DNA of 64,000 bases from Thalassospira lucentensis MCCC 1A00383 = DSM 14000 (GTDB lineage Bacteria > Pseudomonadota > Alphaproteobacteria > Rhodospirillales > Thalassospiraceae), in assembly GCF_000421265.1 (NCBI RefSeq), contig NZ_ATWN01000005.1:186001-250000 (forward strand). Direction: 5' to 3'. The position numbers and the translations under genes were made by a program. Numbering within the stretch: the stretch's first letter is position 1; each line of letters begins with the position of its first letter. This document shows positions 20,355 to 29,384 of this stretch, in pieces. The notes beneath the pieces were generated by a model. It was not told the DNA's origin, searched no databases, and saw only the letters and a program-made list of their open reading frames with translations.

Positions 20355-21812
20355 CTATTTGCGCGATGCCAGCCACAATTCGCGCAAGATCACCGGCAAA
20401 TGATCGGAGATGTCCTCGGCAATCAAACCCGGCCCAATATCTGTGCCACTGCGCCCATGCAACCAAACACCCATGCAGGCCGCATCAAACATCTCCATGC
20501 CTTGCGCCATAAGCCCGGTAATCACCCCGGCCAAAACATCCCCCGACCCGGCTGTTGCCAACCATGGGGCGTCAACCGCACTGATGGCGGCACGTCCATC
20601 CGGGGCCGCAATAACGGTGTCCGCCCCTTTTATCAGGACCGTGGCACCACTGCGCTTGGCCGCTGCACGCGCACGGGCCAGCTTATCGCCGTCAATATCG
20701 GGAAACAGGCGTGTAAATTCGCCTTCATGCGGCGTCAGAACCGTTGGCCCCTGCACGGCAAAACATAATGTGGATGGATCGTCGGAAAAACTGGTCAGCG
20801 CGTCCGCATCCAAAACGGTTGACCGGCAAAGATGCAAAAGCTGCAACACCAGACTGCGCGTACTGTCACCAACCCCATAGCCCGGCCCAACAACAAAAGC
20901 ATTATGCCGACAGTCGTTCAAGAGGGCTTCAAGCCCGGAAATGGATGCCGTCATAGTGCCCGGGGCATCGGCGGCATAGACCGGCAATACAGACGCATCG
21001 GAAACAATGGTCAACAACCCAACACCCGAACGCCGTGCCGCGCGCGCGACAAGCCGTGTCGCACCCGTCATCATGGTCCCGCCAAAAGCCAGCAAATGGC
21101 CACGATGATATTTATGACCATCAAGCCCCGGCCAGCGAATACCAGCCCGCCACAACACCGGATCATTGCGCCAGCATGTCGGACGGATTTCCGACACTAT
21201 CTGATCGGAAATGCCAATATCACGGATGACCAGTTCACCGCACAGCTGCCGTCCCGGCAACAAATAGTGCCCCGGCTTGGCCCGACAGAATGTCACCGTC
21301 AGATCCGCCTTGATCGCACACCCCATAATGCACCCGGTGTTTCCGTCAACACCGCTTGGCACATCGACCGAAACCACCACCGACATGCTGTCATTGACCG
21401 ATGCAACAAGGTCGGCAACGTCGCCAGTAATGTCACGCGCCAGCCCCGCGCCAAAAATACAATCAACAATCAGATCCGCACCAACCACCAATGCCGGTGA
21501 CAAGCGTTCGGTTGCCCCGTCCCACTTTTGGGCATGAAAGGCTGCATCACCGCCAAGGTGTTCGATCTCACCCAGCAACCCAAGACGCACAGACCAGCCT
21601 TCGTCACGCAGCAATCTGGCAATGACAAACCCATCACCACCGTTATTGCCCGGACCACAGAGAACCGAAACTGATCTGGGCGACCAATGGCGTATGATTT
21701 CCTCAAACACCGTCCGCCCGGCATTTTCCATCAGGACGTCACCGGGAATGCCACCGTCAATCGTCTTTCGGTCGGCGTCATACATCTGGTCGGTTGTTAG
21801 AATTTCAAACAT
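20355..21812 (-). CDS. nnr: Bifunctional NAD(P)HX epimerase/dehydratase
   Basis: Repairs hydrated NADH and NADPH. The N-terminal epimerase domain (YjeF-N) contains CGPGNNGGDGFVIARLL near residues 51-67; the C-terminal dehydratase domain has the ribokinase-like fold with GGTMMTGA, HEGEFTRLF and the phosphate-binding ATAGSGDVLAGVITGL near 425-440. The 485-residue length is standard for the fused enzyme. GGGTG before the ATG is the ribosome binding site. It is transcribed divergently from the D-amino acid dehydrogenase gene. Confidence 0.95.
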   Translation of the reverse strand: MFEILTTDQMYDADRKTIDGGIPGDVLMENAGRTVFEEIIRHWSPRSVSVLCGPGNNGGDGFVIARLLRDEGWSVRLGLLGEIEHLGGDAAFHAQKWDGATERLSPALVVGADLIVDCIFGAGLARDITGDVADLVASVNDSMSVVVSVDVPSGVDGNTGCIMGCAIKADLTVTFCRAKPGHYLLPGRQLCGELVIRDIGISDQIVSEIRPTCWRNDPVLWRAGIRWPGLDGHKYHRGHLLAFGGTMMTGATRLVARAARRSGVGLLTIVSDASVLPVYAADAPGTMTASISGLEALLNDCRHNAFVVGPGYGVGDSTRSLVLQLLHLCRSTVLDADALTSFSDDPSTLCFAVQGPTVLTPHEGEFTRLFPDIDGDKLARARAAAKRSGATVLIKGADTVIAAPDGRAAISAVDAPWLATAGSGDVLAGVITGLMAQGMEMFDAACMGVWLHGRSGTDIGPGLIAEDISDHLPVILRELWLASRK

Positions 21813-22042
21813 TTTTCACCCTCAAAATTCCCTACCAACATTCCCTATCAACATCCTTGGCGCAGTCAACCTAAGCTCCGACTGTAAATCAGCAACAGAC
21901 ATCGGTAGCCATTTGTTTTTCGGCTCAGTATATTGCAAACGATTTCGCGAGTCAGACAGTTAAGACAGTTACGATCATTTGCATTGGTGTTTTGGTCTGA
22001 TCGGCCCGCATACGCGAGAATTCACAACGAGGCTTTTCCGGC

Positions 22043-23293
22043 ATGCATGTTGTCGTTTTGGGCGCTGGCGTCATTGGGACGACGGCGGCCTGGTATCTTT
22101 TGGAAAATGGCCATCAGGTTACTGTCATTGACCGCCAACATGCCAGCGCACAGGAAACCAGCTTTGCCAATGGCGGGCAAATTTCGGCCTGTCATGCAAC
22201 ACCTTGGGCCAATTCAAGCACTCCCAAACAAATCCTGAAATGGCTGGGCCGCGAAGAAGCACCCCTTTTGTTTCGAATGCGCTTTGACCCAAAGCTGTTT
22301 GCCTGGGGGCTTCGTTTCCTGCGCAATTGCACCGATGCACGGGCAAAAGAGAACCTTGAAAAGGCGTTGCGGGTTGCCGTCTACAGCCGTGACTGCCTAA
22401 GGCAACTGCGCAAGGATACCGGCCTTGACTATGATCACCGCCAACAGGGCATCCTTCACATATGTCGTGATGACCATGAATTAACCGCGGTTGAGACAGC
22501 CACCGCGCAAATGCGCGACTTTGGCCTGAACCGGCGTGTGGTCAGTGCAGATGAATGTTACGAAATTGAACCAACCTTGCATCACAGCAAGGCCCGCATC
22601 ATCGGCGGCAGCTTTACCCCCGACGATGAAAGCGGGGACGCGCAGAAATTCACCAGCCTTCTGGCAGAAAAATGTATCGAACGTGGCGCAATTTTCAAAT
22701 TTGGCACCACGATCACGGGCCTTGACCATGATCAGCGGCGCATTACGTCTGTGCGCACCGATCAAGGGAAGATTTCCGGCGATGCCTTTGCCGTCTGCTT
22801 GGGCAGTTACAGCCCGTTTTTGACCAACCCCCTTGGTATCCATCTTCCGATATATCCCTGTAAGGGCTACTCAATCAGCATCGACACCACCGGGCATGAT
22901 GGTGCTCCGCAAACCGCACTGATTGATGACAGTGTGAAAATGGTTTATGCGCGCCTTGGCAACCGGCTTCGCGTGGCGGGAACAGCCGAACTGGATGGAT
23001 ATTCCCTGCGAATGTCCGAACGTCGCAAACAGTTGATTGTTGATAAAGCATTCGAATTATTCCCGAATTCCGGCGATCGGTCCAAAATTGAGTTTTGGTC
23101 AGGCCTGCGCCCGGTTACGCCGGATTCTGCCCCTATTCTTGGGGGCACAAAATATGGTAATCTATTTCTAAATACGGGGCATGGAACGTTGGGTTGGACA
23201 ATGAGTTGTGGATCAGGCAAGGCAATCGCCGACCTGATAAGCCGCAAACGCCCAGACATTCCACTAACGGGGTTAGGTATCGAACGTTTTTGA
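22043..23293 (+). CDS. dadA: D-amino acid dehydrogenase (FAD-dependent)
   Basis: Oxidises D-amino acids to 2-oxo acids at the membrane, passing electrons to quinones. The FAD-binding motif VVLGAGVIGTTAAWYLLENG begins at residue 4, and the C-terminal FAD-contacting segment NTGHGTLGWTMSCGSGKA is near 376-393; the latter is typical for DadA. At 416 residues it matches the family. There is no alanine racemase (dadX) next to it. A PAS histidine kinase follows after 38 bases on the same strand and may be co-transcribed. Substrate range cannot be read from sequence. Confidence 0.88.
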   Translation: MHVVVLGAGVIGTTAAWYLLENGHQVTVIDRQHASAQETSFANGGQISACHATPWANSSTPKQILKWLGREEAPLLFRMRFDPKLFAWGLRFLRNCTDARAKENLEKALRVAVYSRDCLRQLRKDTGLDYDHRQQGILHICRDDHELTAVETATAQMRDFGLNRRVVSADECYEIEPTLHHSKARIIGGSFTPDDESGDAQKFTSLLAEKCIERGAIFKFGTTITGLDHDQRRITSVRTDQGKISGDAFAVCLGSYSPFLTNPLGIHLPIYPCKGYSISIDTTGHDGAPQTALIDDSVKMVYARLGNRLRVAGTAELDGYSLRMSERRKQLIVDKAFELFPNSGDRSKIEFWSGLRPVTPDSAPILGGTKYGNLFLNTGHGTLGWTMSCGSGKAIADLISRKRPDIPLTGLGIERF

Positions 23294-23331
23294 ACGGGCG
23301 TTACTGACGAATGATGGGATCAGGGGACGAC

Positions 23332-24444
23332 ATGACCAGCAATACACCGATTGGCACGCATACCGTACCATTGGCAGATCAGGTCGTTCTTAACGCCCTT
23401 CCGTATGCCGCGATCATTTGTGACCGCAACGGCAAGGTCCTGCAATGTAACGAAGCCATTGCACGGATGATTGGTGTTTCCAAGGAACGCATGCTGGGCA
23501 CCACCGCCGGCTTCCTGTCCAAGGGCCTTCTGAACGACATTGAAGATGTTTTCGCATCCGGGCGGTCCTGGCGCGGTGACATTGTGCTGGTCAGCGCAAA
23601 TAACGACAGCCATGTCTGTGACCTGTCGATTGCGCCGCTGGAATACTTCCAGAACAATGAGACCCGCACGGCTGTCTTGATGACACTTCTTGAAAATGAT
23701 CGTCAAAAACAGGCCGAACGCAGCCTGATGGAACAAAATCGCAATCAGTCCGATGCCAATGCGTCAAAATCCGACTTTATCGCCAATATGGGCCATGAGT
23801 TGCGCACACCGCTGAATGCAATTATCGGCAATTCCGAGCTGATTGCCGAAGGCGTTCTTGGCGATATTACCGACGGATATCGTGATTGTGGTCGCGATGT
23901 TTTTGAGGCCGGCAAGCACCTGCTGGAACTGGTCAATAACGTTCTTGATGTTTCCAAGCTGTCGGCAGGGTCCATGACGTTGCAGTTAAACGACGAAGAC
24001 CTTGTCTGCGTCATCAAAGAAGCCACAAAGCTTGCACGTGAAGATATTTCCCGCCACCAGCACAGCCTGCACTTCAATATTGCCGAAACACCAGTCCCGA
24101 TGCGCTGTGACAAGCTCAAGATCAAGCAAATATTGATCAACATCCTGAGCAACGCGGCAAAATTTACCCCCGATGGCGGTGTCATCACCGTTGAACTTGC
24201 CCAGACCGACAAGGACATCACGATTTCCATCGCAGATACTGGTGTCGGCATGAGCCCGAATGACATCCCGCGCGCCTTTGCGCGGTTTGCACAGCTTCAT
24301 CCTTCCGGAGTTAAGGAAAGCACAGGAACCGGCCTTGGCCTGCCCCTGGCAAAGCTTCTGGTCGAACTGCACGGTGGCCGCATGAGCATCGAAAGTGCGC
24401 TTGGCAAGGGAACGACTGTGGGCATTACCCTGCCCCGTCTCTGA
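23332..24444 (+). CDS. Soluble PAS-domain sensor histidine kinase
   Basis: A cytoplasmic sensor kinase of 370 residues: a PAS domain at about residues 15-125, a short coiled linker, the phosphorylation motif FIANMGHELRTPLNAIIGNS near 155, and a complete ATP-binding domain with N box ILINILSNAAKF, G1 ADTGVGM and G2 GTGLGLPLAKLL. I see no membrane segment, so it senses an internal signal. The start at 23332 has AGGGGACGAC upstream; an ATG 21 bases earlier has no such site. No response regulator is adjacent, making it an orphan kinase that may be co-transcribed with dadA. Confidence 0.88.
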   Translation: MTSNTPIGTHTVPLADQVVLNALPYAAIICDRNGKVLQCNEAIARMIGVSKERMLGTTAGFLSKGLLNDIEDVFASGRSWRGDIVLVSANNDSHVCDLSIAPLEYFQNNETRTAVLMTLLENDRQKQAERSLMEQNRNQSDANASKSDFIANMGHELRTPLNAIIGNSELIAEGVLGDITDGYRDCGRDVFEAGKHLLELVNNVLDVSKLSAGSMTLQLNDEDLVCVIKEATKLAREDISRHQHSLHFNIAETPVPMRCDKLKIKQILINILSNAAKFTPDGGVITVELAQTDKDITISIADTGVGMSPNDIPRAFARFAQLHPSGVKESTGTGLGLPLAKLLVELHGGRMSIESALGKGTTVGITLPRL

Positions 24445-24543
24445 TCACCGCCCGACATAGACAAATCCAAAATACGTAAAGCCCGCAACGGAGCACTTTG
24501 GCTTCTGATGCGGGCTTTGCTGTCTGTTGGCCTCTGGTCTGGC

Positions 24544-25023
24544 TTATTGCTGCTTGGCCGAAAGGTTTATTTGATCGTGGCGCTTTCTGATTTCGGCGGG
24601 CCAACGGCTTTTGACGTAAGAAAGGCTGGCGAGAATTTCCTCATCCGTCAGGACATCCTCAAAACCGGGCATCGCCGACTGATAATCTTCCCCGGCCATG
24701 ACCGATGGCCCATATTTGGTTAGAGCAAACAGCACCGCATCAGGATGATGCCACGTGTGGCCGGTTTCATCATGAGGTGGTGCAGGTAGCAATCCATTCG
24801 CATCACGTTCGCGCCAGTTGTCCTGTCCTTCGAATTGCCGACCGTGGCAGGACGCACAATTGGCGTCATAGACTTTCTTGCCAAGTGCGACCAACTTCAA
24901 ATCATCCGGGCGAAGTTCAATGGATTGATCCCCACCAGCCCCCGGTCCGAAGAAAGTGATGATGCCATAAACAATGGCGGCACCAACCACCCCACCGACG
25001 ACGAAAACGCCTTTATCTTTCAC
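24544..25023 (-). CDS. Membrane-anchored monohaem cytochrome c
   Basis: A 159-residue c-type cytochrome. An uncleaved N-terminal anchor (about residues 6-25, VFVVGGVVGAAIVYGIITFF) is followed by a haem-attachment motif CASCH at 56-60 and a probable axial methionine at 118 (SAMPGF). It therefore faces the periplasm. It lies 34 bases downstream of cueR in the same direction, so it is probably part of the copper-induced copA-cueR operon. It may pass electrons for copper handling or serve a terminal oxidase; the partner is not visible. Confidence 0.9.
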   Translation of the reverse strand: MKDKGVFVVGGVVGAAIVYGIITFFGPGAGGDQSIELRPDDLKLVALGKKVYDANCASCHGRQFEGQDNWRERDANGLLPAPPHDETGHTWHHPDAVLFALTKYGPSVMAGEDYQSAMPGFEDVLTDEEILASLSYVKSRWPAEIRKRHDQINLSAKQQ

Positions 25024-25057
25024 TGTGAACTCTCTCTTTGTTTTTTATCGCGCGTTT

Positions 25058-25441
25058 TTAACTGGCGAGATCATTGATGATGGGGCAATGCGGGCGATCA
25101 TCCCCATGACAGGCATGCACCAGATGAGACAATGTCTTTTGCAGGCTTTGCAACTCAGCAATCTTGCGTTCGATTTCCGCCAGATGGGTTTTTGCGATGT
25201 TTTTGACATCCGACGACGCGCGGTTGCGGTCTTCATACAGCGACAACAACACGCGGCAATCCTCAACCGAGAACCCAAGCCCGCGTGCACGCTGTAAAAA
25301 GCGCAACTTGTGCAAATCATCCTCACCATAATCGCGATAACCATTGGCAAGACGTCCCGGCGTCACCAGACCGATATCTTCGTAATACCGGATGGTTTTG
25401 GCGGGCAATCCACAAGCACTTGCTGCGTCGGAAATATTCAT
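25058..25441 (-). CDS. cueR: Cu(I)-responsive MerR-family regulator CueR
   Basis: Copper-sensing activator that distorts promoters with an over-long spacer. It has the MerR-type helix-turn-helix at residues 1-40 (CGLPAKTIRYYEDIGLVTP), a long dimerisation helix, and the metal loop ACHGDDRPHCPI with cysteines 111 and 119, spaced as in CueR. The start codon overlaps the copA stop by four bases (ATGA). It is thus expressed with copA from the operator at 27978-28008, giving positive feedback. Confidence 0.92.
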   Translation of the reverse strand: MNISDAASACGLPAKTIRYYEDIGLVTPGRLANGYRDYGEDDLHKLRFLQRARGLGFSVEDCRVLLSLYEDRNRASSDVKNIAKTHLAEIERKIAELQSLQKTLSHLVHACHGDDRPHCPIINDLAS

Positions 25442-27936
25442 TTCTCTGCCCCCCGCGCTTTCCAGCGTCGCAGCATCACAGAGTTACTGACAACCGATAC
25501 GGAACTAAGTGCCATCGCCGCCCCGGCAATCGCCGGGCTCAGCACACCAAAGGCCGCCAGAGGCACACCGATGACGTTATAGGCAAAGGCCCAAAACAGG
25601 TTCTGGGCAATTTTGCGACGGGTTGCGATTGAAATATCAATGGCGTCGGCCACCAATGCTGGATCGGAACGCATCAGGGTAATGCCTGCCGTTTCCATGG
25701 CAACATCGGTTCCCCCACCCATAGCAATACCGACATCCGCTGCGGCCAATGCTGGTGCATCATTGATCCCGTCGCCAACCATGGCGACATGGCGGCCTTC
25801 TTTACGCAGTTTTTCAACCGCCAGCGCCTTGTCCTGCGGACGAATGCGCCCTTCACCGCGTTCAAGACCAAGTTGTTCGGCGACATAGCTTGCAACTTCC
25901 TGACTGTCACCTGACAGCATGATGCTGTTAATCCCTCTCGCCTTAAGGTCGGCAATCGTCTGTTTGGCACTTTCGCGAATGCGGTCTTCAAGGGTTATAA
26001 AACCGGCATATTTGCCATCAATCGCGATCAGGATGACAGTTCGCCCACGCGCCTCATGTTGCGCAATATCAGCCGAAATGACATCGGCATCCGGCATGGA
26101 AACTGATTGATCGCGCAACATGGTGTCCGTTCCGATGACAACTGATTTGCCTTCGACCGTTGCCATCACGCCAGCACCGGTTTTGCCCCGGAACTCGATC
26201 ACATCTGGGATATCCATCCCCTGATCACGAGCAATCGACACCACAGCACGGGCCAATGGATGTTCGCTGGCCGCCTGAACCGCGGCGGCAAAACGCAAAA
26301 GGTCATTTTGATCAACACCGTCAACAGGTTTGACATCGCGTACGCCCGGGCTGCCTTCGGTCAGGGTGCCGGTTTTATCAAAGATGACGGTATCAATGTT
26401 ATGTGCCTGTTCAAGCGCATCAAAATTGCGGATCAGAATACCCGCACGCGCCGCACTGCCTGTACCGGCAACCAGCGCCGTTGGTGTTGCCAGACCAAGT
26501 GCACAGGGGCACGCAATCACCAGCACTGACACAGCGGCAACGATAGATGCTTCCACCCCGAAACCGGCGAACAACCAACCAGCCAGCGTCACAAGCGCAA
26601 TAACGATGACGACGGGCACAAAGACAGCAGAAACCCTATCCACCAGTTTTTGAACGGGTGCTTTGCCGGTTTGTGCCTTTTCTACCAAGCGAATGATGCG
26701 CGACAACGTGGTGTCGTCGCCAACAGCACTGACCATGATATCAATCCGCCCGGTACCATTGACGGCCCCACCGACAACCTCATCCCCGGCCACGCGCGCA
26801 ACCGGGCGTGTTTCACCGGTGATAAGGCTTTCATCAAGTTCGCTTTCGCCCGCGTCAACAATGCCATCAACAGGCAAACGTTCACCGGGCAACACCCGCA
26901 CGATATCGCCAACCTTCAGTTCGTCGATGGCAACATCAATATCCTTGCCATCGACGATTTTACGGGCACGGCGCGGACGCAATGCCATCAATTCGCGAAT
27001 GGCGGCAGATGCCCCGCGTTTGGCACGGTCTTCCATGATCTTACCGCCAAGGATCAGGGTGATGATGGCGGCAGACGCCTCAAAATACAGATGTGATTGG
27101 CCACTCTGGGCGACAATCATGTTGTACAGGCTCAGGAAATAAGCCGACGACGTGCCCAATGCGACGAGGACGTCCATATTCGCACTGCGATGGCGTAATG
27201 CGGCAAACGCCCCGCGATAAAACCGCCACCCGATCAGGAACTGAACCGGTGTTGCCAAGGCAAGCTCAACCCACGCAGGCAAATGATATTCAACGCCGAG
27301 ATACATCCAGACCATCTGAAGCACCAGCGGTGCAGTCAGAACAACCGACGCGCCCAGCAACAGCAACGACCGGTCAACCGGTTTGGCTGACCGCGCCGCG
27401 GTTTCGCTATCATTGTTGTCGTTTGCAGATGATTTATTCCGTGATGTCGCATGATACCCGGCATCTTCGACCGAACGGATAGCGATTTCATCATTCATCT
27501 GACCGGGAAGTGCGGTGATGCTGGCCTGCTCAAGAGCAAAGTTCACAGTGGCCTCTGTCACACCGGGCAATGCGGCCAATGCCTTTTCCACACGACCGGC
27601 ACAGTTGGCACAGGTCATGCCATCAATGTCATAGGACCAGGTTTCTTCGGCGACGGAATAACCGGCATCCGCGACCGCCTGCGCAATGCGCCGCACATCC
27701 ACTTTGTCGCCATCAAATGCGACATGTGCGGTATTGAGGGCAAGATTGACATCAACGCTTGTGACCCCCTCAAGTCCACCAACCGACTTTTCCACCCGTC
27801 CGGCACATCCGGCACAACTCATACCGGTGATTTCAAGGTTCACGTCGCGGCTGTTGGCGCTTGGGCTTTGTGGTGTTTTCGCGTCTGACGCAGGATCGTT
27901 GATCGCGGCGTCTTTTGCTTTTGTCCGGCTACTCAT
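25438..27936 (-). CDS. copA: Copper-exporting P1B-type ATPase CopA
   Basis: Inner-membrane pump that exports Cu(I) using ATP. Two N-terminal heavy-metal domains carry GMSCAGCAGRV (near residue 38) and GMTCANCAGRV (near 106). Eight predicted membrane helices follow, with the metal-site CPCALGLATP, the phosphorylation motif DKTGTLTEG, the SEHPLA motif typical of P1B pumps, and the hinge GDGINDAPAL. At 832 residues it fits the family with two metal domains. It is first gene of an operon with cueR and a cytochrome c, under a CueR-type promoter. Confidence 0.96.
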   Translation of the reverse strand: MSSRTKAKDAAINDPASDAKTPQSPSANSRDVNLEITGMSCAGCAGRVEKSVGGLEGVTSVDVNLALNTAHVAFDGDKVDVRRIAQAVADAGYSVAEETWSYDIDGMTCANCAGRVEKALAALPGVTEATVNFALEQASITALPGQMNDEIAIRSVEDAGYHATSRNKSSANDNNDSETAARSAKPVDRSLLLLGASVVLTAPLVLQMVWMYLGVEYHLPAWVELALATPVQFLIGWRFYRGAFAALRHRSANMDVLVALGTSSAYFLSLYNMIVAQSGQSHLYFEASAAIITLILGGKIMEDRAKRGASAAIRELMALRPRRARKIVDGKDIDVAIDELKVGDIVRVLPGERLPVDGIVDAGESELDESLITGETRPVARVAGDEVVGGAVNGTGRIDIMVSAVGDDTTLSRIIRLVEKAQTGKAPVQKLVDRVSAVFVPVVIVIALVTLAGWLFAGFGVEASIVAAVSVLVIACPCALGLATPTALVAGTGSAARAGILIRNFDALEQAHNIDTVIFDKTGTLTEGSPGVRDVKPVDGVDQNDLLRFAAAVQAASEHPLARAVVSIARDQGMDIPDVIEFRGKTGAGVMATVEGKSVVIGTDTMLRDQSVSMPDADVISADIAQHEARGRTVILIAIDGKYAGFITLEDRIRESAKQTIADLKARGINSIMLSGDSQEVASYVAEQLGLERGEGRIRPQDKALAVEKLRKEGRHVAMVGDGINDAPALAAADVGIAMGGGTDVAMETAGITLMRSDPALVADAIDISIATRRKIAQNLFWAFAYNVIGVPLAAFGVLSPAIAGAAMALSSVSVVSNSVMLRRWKARGAEK

Positions 27937-27977
27937 TTTCCTGAATCCTTAACGTGGTTTCATGTCTGATATAGGCG

Positions 27978-28008
27978 ACGATAGACCTTCCAGCAACTGG
28001 AAGGTCAA
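27978..28008 (-). promoter_or_regulatory. CueR-dependent promoter of copA
   Basis: On the minus strand -35 TTGACC (28008-28003) and -10 TATCGT (27983-27978) are separated by 19 bases, the long spacer typical of MerR/CueR promoters. The spacer contains a dyad, ACCTTCCA-N5-TGGAAGGT (27985-28005), which resembles the known CueR operator pattern ACCTTCC-GGAAGGT. It lies about 40 bases upstream of the copA ATG. Confidence 0.92.
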
Positions 28009-28066
28009 GCAGGAAAATCAAACAACCGCAAACCAAATGCCAAAGCAAAGTCGGCACAAACAAAAA

Positions 28067-28096
28067 GGCCCCGAAATGCAACACTGCACCGGGGCC
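28067..28096 (-). terminator. Terminator of the bacterioferritin operon
   Basis: Stem GGCCCCG with CGGGGCC around a 16-base loop that has its own partial pairing (TGCA with TGCA). On the minus strand it is followed by TTTTTG. It lies 24 bases after the stop of the second bfr gene. Confidence 0.75.
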
Positions 28097-28120
28097 CTTT
28101 AGATATTAATGTATCAAGCC

Positions 28121-28612
28121 TTATCCTTGCGGGGTTGGCTCACCCGCGGCTTTGAACTGGATGTAGTTTGGCAGACCCATCATGTCGATCAGGCGAATTT
28201 GCTGTTCGATCCAATATGCATGGTCTTCCTCGCTATCATCAAGCAGCACGGTCAGCATGTTCCGGGTCTGGAAATCGTCTTCTGCTTCGGCAACCTTGAT
28301 CGCCTTTTTGAGAAGATTGATCACATGATACTCGTGTTCGAGATCATTTTTCATCATCTCGGGCACGGTTTTGCCGATCTTGATCGGCTCACGTGATGCG
28401 GTGTCTGGCACACCTTCAAGGAACAAAATTCGCTCGATCAAACGCTTTGCGTGTTCAAGCTCTTCGTCCTTTTCATGATGCATGCGTTCATACAGCGCGT
28501 GCAGACCCCAATCAGCGTACATTTCTGCGTGAGTATTATATTGATCGGCTGCCGACAATTCAGCGGTAAGCTGTTTGTTTAGCGCGGCGATAACCTTTTT
28601 ACTGCCCTTCAT
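28121..28612 (-). CDS. bfr: Bacterioferritin subunit, ferroxidase type without haem methionine
   Basis: Iron-storage subunit of 163 residues. Using E. coli Bfr numbering, the diiron ligands are present: E18, E51, H54, E94 and the E127/H130 pair (here shifted by a one-residue insertion to E128 or E129 and H131). The haem-ligand M52 is replaced by L52. This subunit should oxidise and store iron but not bind haem in the usual way. It lies 20 bases downstream of a second bfr gene with the opposite pattern of residues. The C-terminal tail (KAAGEPTPQG) is slightly longer than in E. coli. The two probably co-assemble. Confidence 0.93.
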   Translation of the reverse strand: MKGSKKVIAALNKQLTAELSAADQYNTHAEMYADWGLHALYERMHHEKDEELEHAKRLIERILFLEGVPDTASREPIKIGKTVPEMMKNDLEHEYHVINLLKKAIKVAEAEDDFQTRNMLTVLLDDSEEDHAYWIEQQIRLIDMMGLPNYIQFKAAGEPTPQG

Positions 28613-28632
28613 GGCGTAAGCTCCTGATCTGA

Positions 28633-29109
28633 TTAATCGCCGTCGCCCGAACGGCTCTGGATGTAATTCTGCATTCCAATGTTTTCAAGCTGCCACTGCT
28701 CGGTCTCAAGCCAATCGAGATGTTCTTCCTGTGCTTCAAGGAATTTAACCAGCAGGTCGCGGGTGATAAAATCCTCGGCGGTTTCACAGGCCGTGATTGC
28801 TTCGCGTAGCAGCGGCAAGGAAGCCAATTCAAACTTCATGTCGCAGGTGACAATTTCCTCAACATTCTCACCAATCATGAGTTTATTGAGGTTCTGAAGA
28901 TTGGGCAGCCCTTCGAGGAACAGAATGCGCTCGATGGTGTCATCGGCGCGTTTCATTTCCTGGATCGAGAGCTTGTATTCATACTCGCCCATTTCTTCGA
29001 CACCCCAGTCACGGAGCATACGGGCATGCAGGAAATACTGGTTAATCGCAGTCAACTGGCTGGTCAAAATGCGATTAAGATACGTGATGATCTTGGGATC
29101 ACCTTTCAT
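28633..29109 (-). CDS. bfr: Bacterioferritin subunit, haem-binding type with defective diiron site
   Basis: Iron-storage subunit of 158 residues, exactly E. coli Bfr length. The haem ligand M52 is present (SIQEMKRAD), but three of six diiron-site ligands are changed: E18 to Q18, H54 to R54 and E127 to Q127; E51, E94 and H130 remain. It should therefore bind haem at the subunit interface but be a poor ferroxidase. The start at 29109 is supported by AGGAGAGCCACG directly upstream; a longer frame to 29157 is not. It is first in a two-gene operon with the ferroxidase-type subunit. Confidence 0.93.
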   Translation of the reverse strand: MKGDPKIITYLNRILTSQLTAINQYFLHARMLRDWGVEEMGEYEYKLSIQEMKRADDTIERILFLEGLPNLQNLNKLMIGENVEEIVTCDMKFELASLPLLREAITACETAEDFITRDLLVKFLEAQEEHLDWLETEQWQLENIGMQNYIQSRSGDGD

Positions 29110-29384
29110 CGTGGCTCTCCTGATGGTTCGGCTGACCAGATATTGGTAACCATACACCCTTGTTTCAAGGGAAAACCACGCCTTTGATTACCATTATCAA
29201 TAATTTAGGCGTTTTTCCCAAAATCCGGTTTCAATTGCGGTTTAGTAAAAATCATTCGCACACTGCTACATGAGAATGCAAATCGGTTCGCCGCATTTAT
29301 GGATACCTATCGACCATTTGGTGTAATTCCCCTGCCCGACTCGTACGTCCCCGTGTAGTCTGCAAAACACAGGCTAAAACACAA
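29110..29384. promoter_or_regulatory. Leader of the bacterioferritin operon
   Basis: Non-coding region upstream of the bfr pair. A 17-base element at 29184-29200 (TTGATTACCATTATCAA) has 5-base arms and resembles half of a Fur-type GATAATGATAATC site when read on the minus strand. It is nested inside a larger imperfect inverted repeat, GGGAAAA..CGCC (29170-29183) with GGCG..TTTTCCC (29208-29219). An iron-responsive operator is plausible but unproven. Confidence 0.35.

Noticed and set aside
29184-29200. FNR-type box upstream of bfr
   Set aside because: The half-sites TTGAT and ATCAA are seven bases apart instead of four, so it does not fit the FNR consensus.
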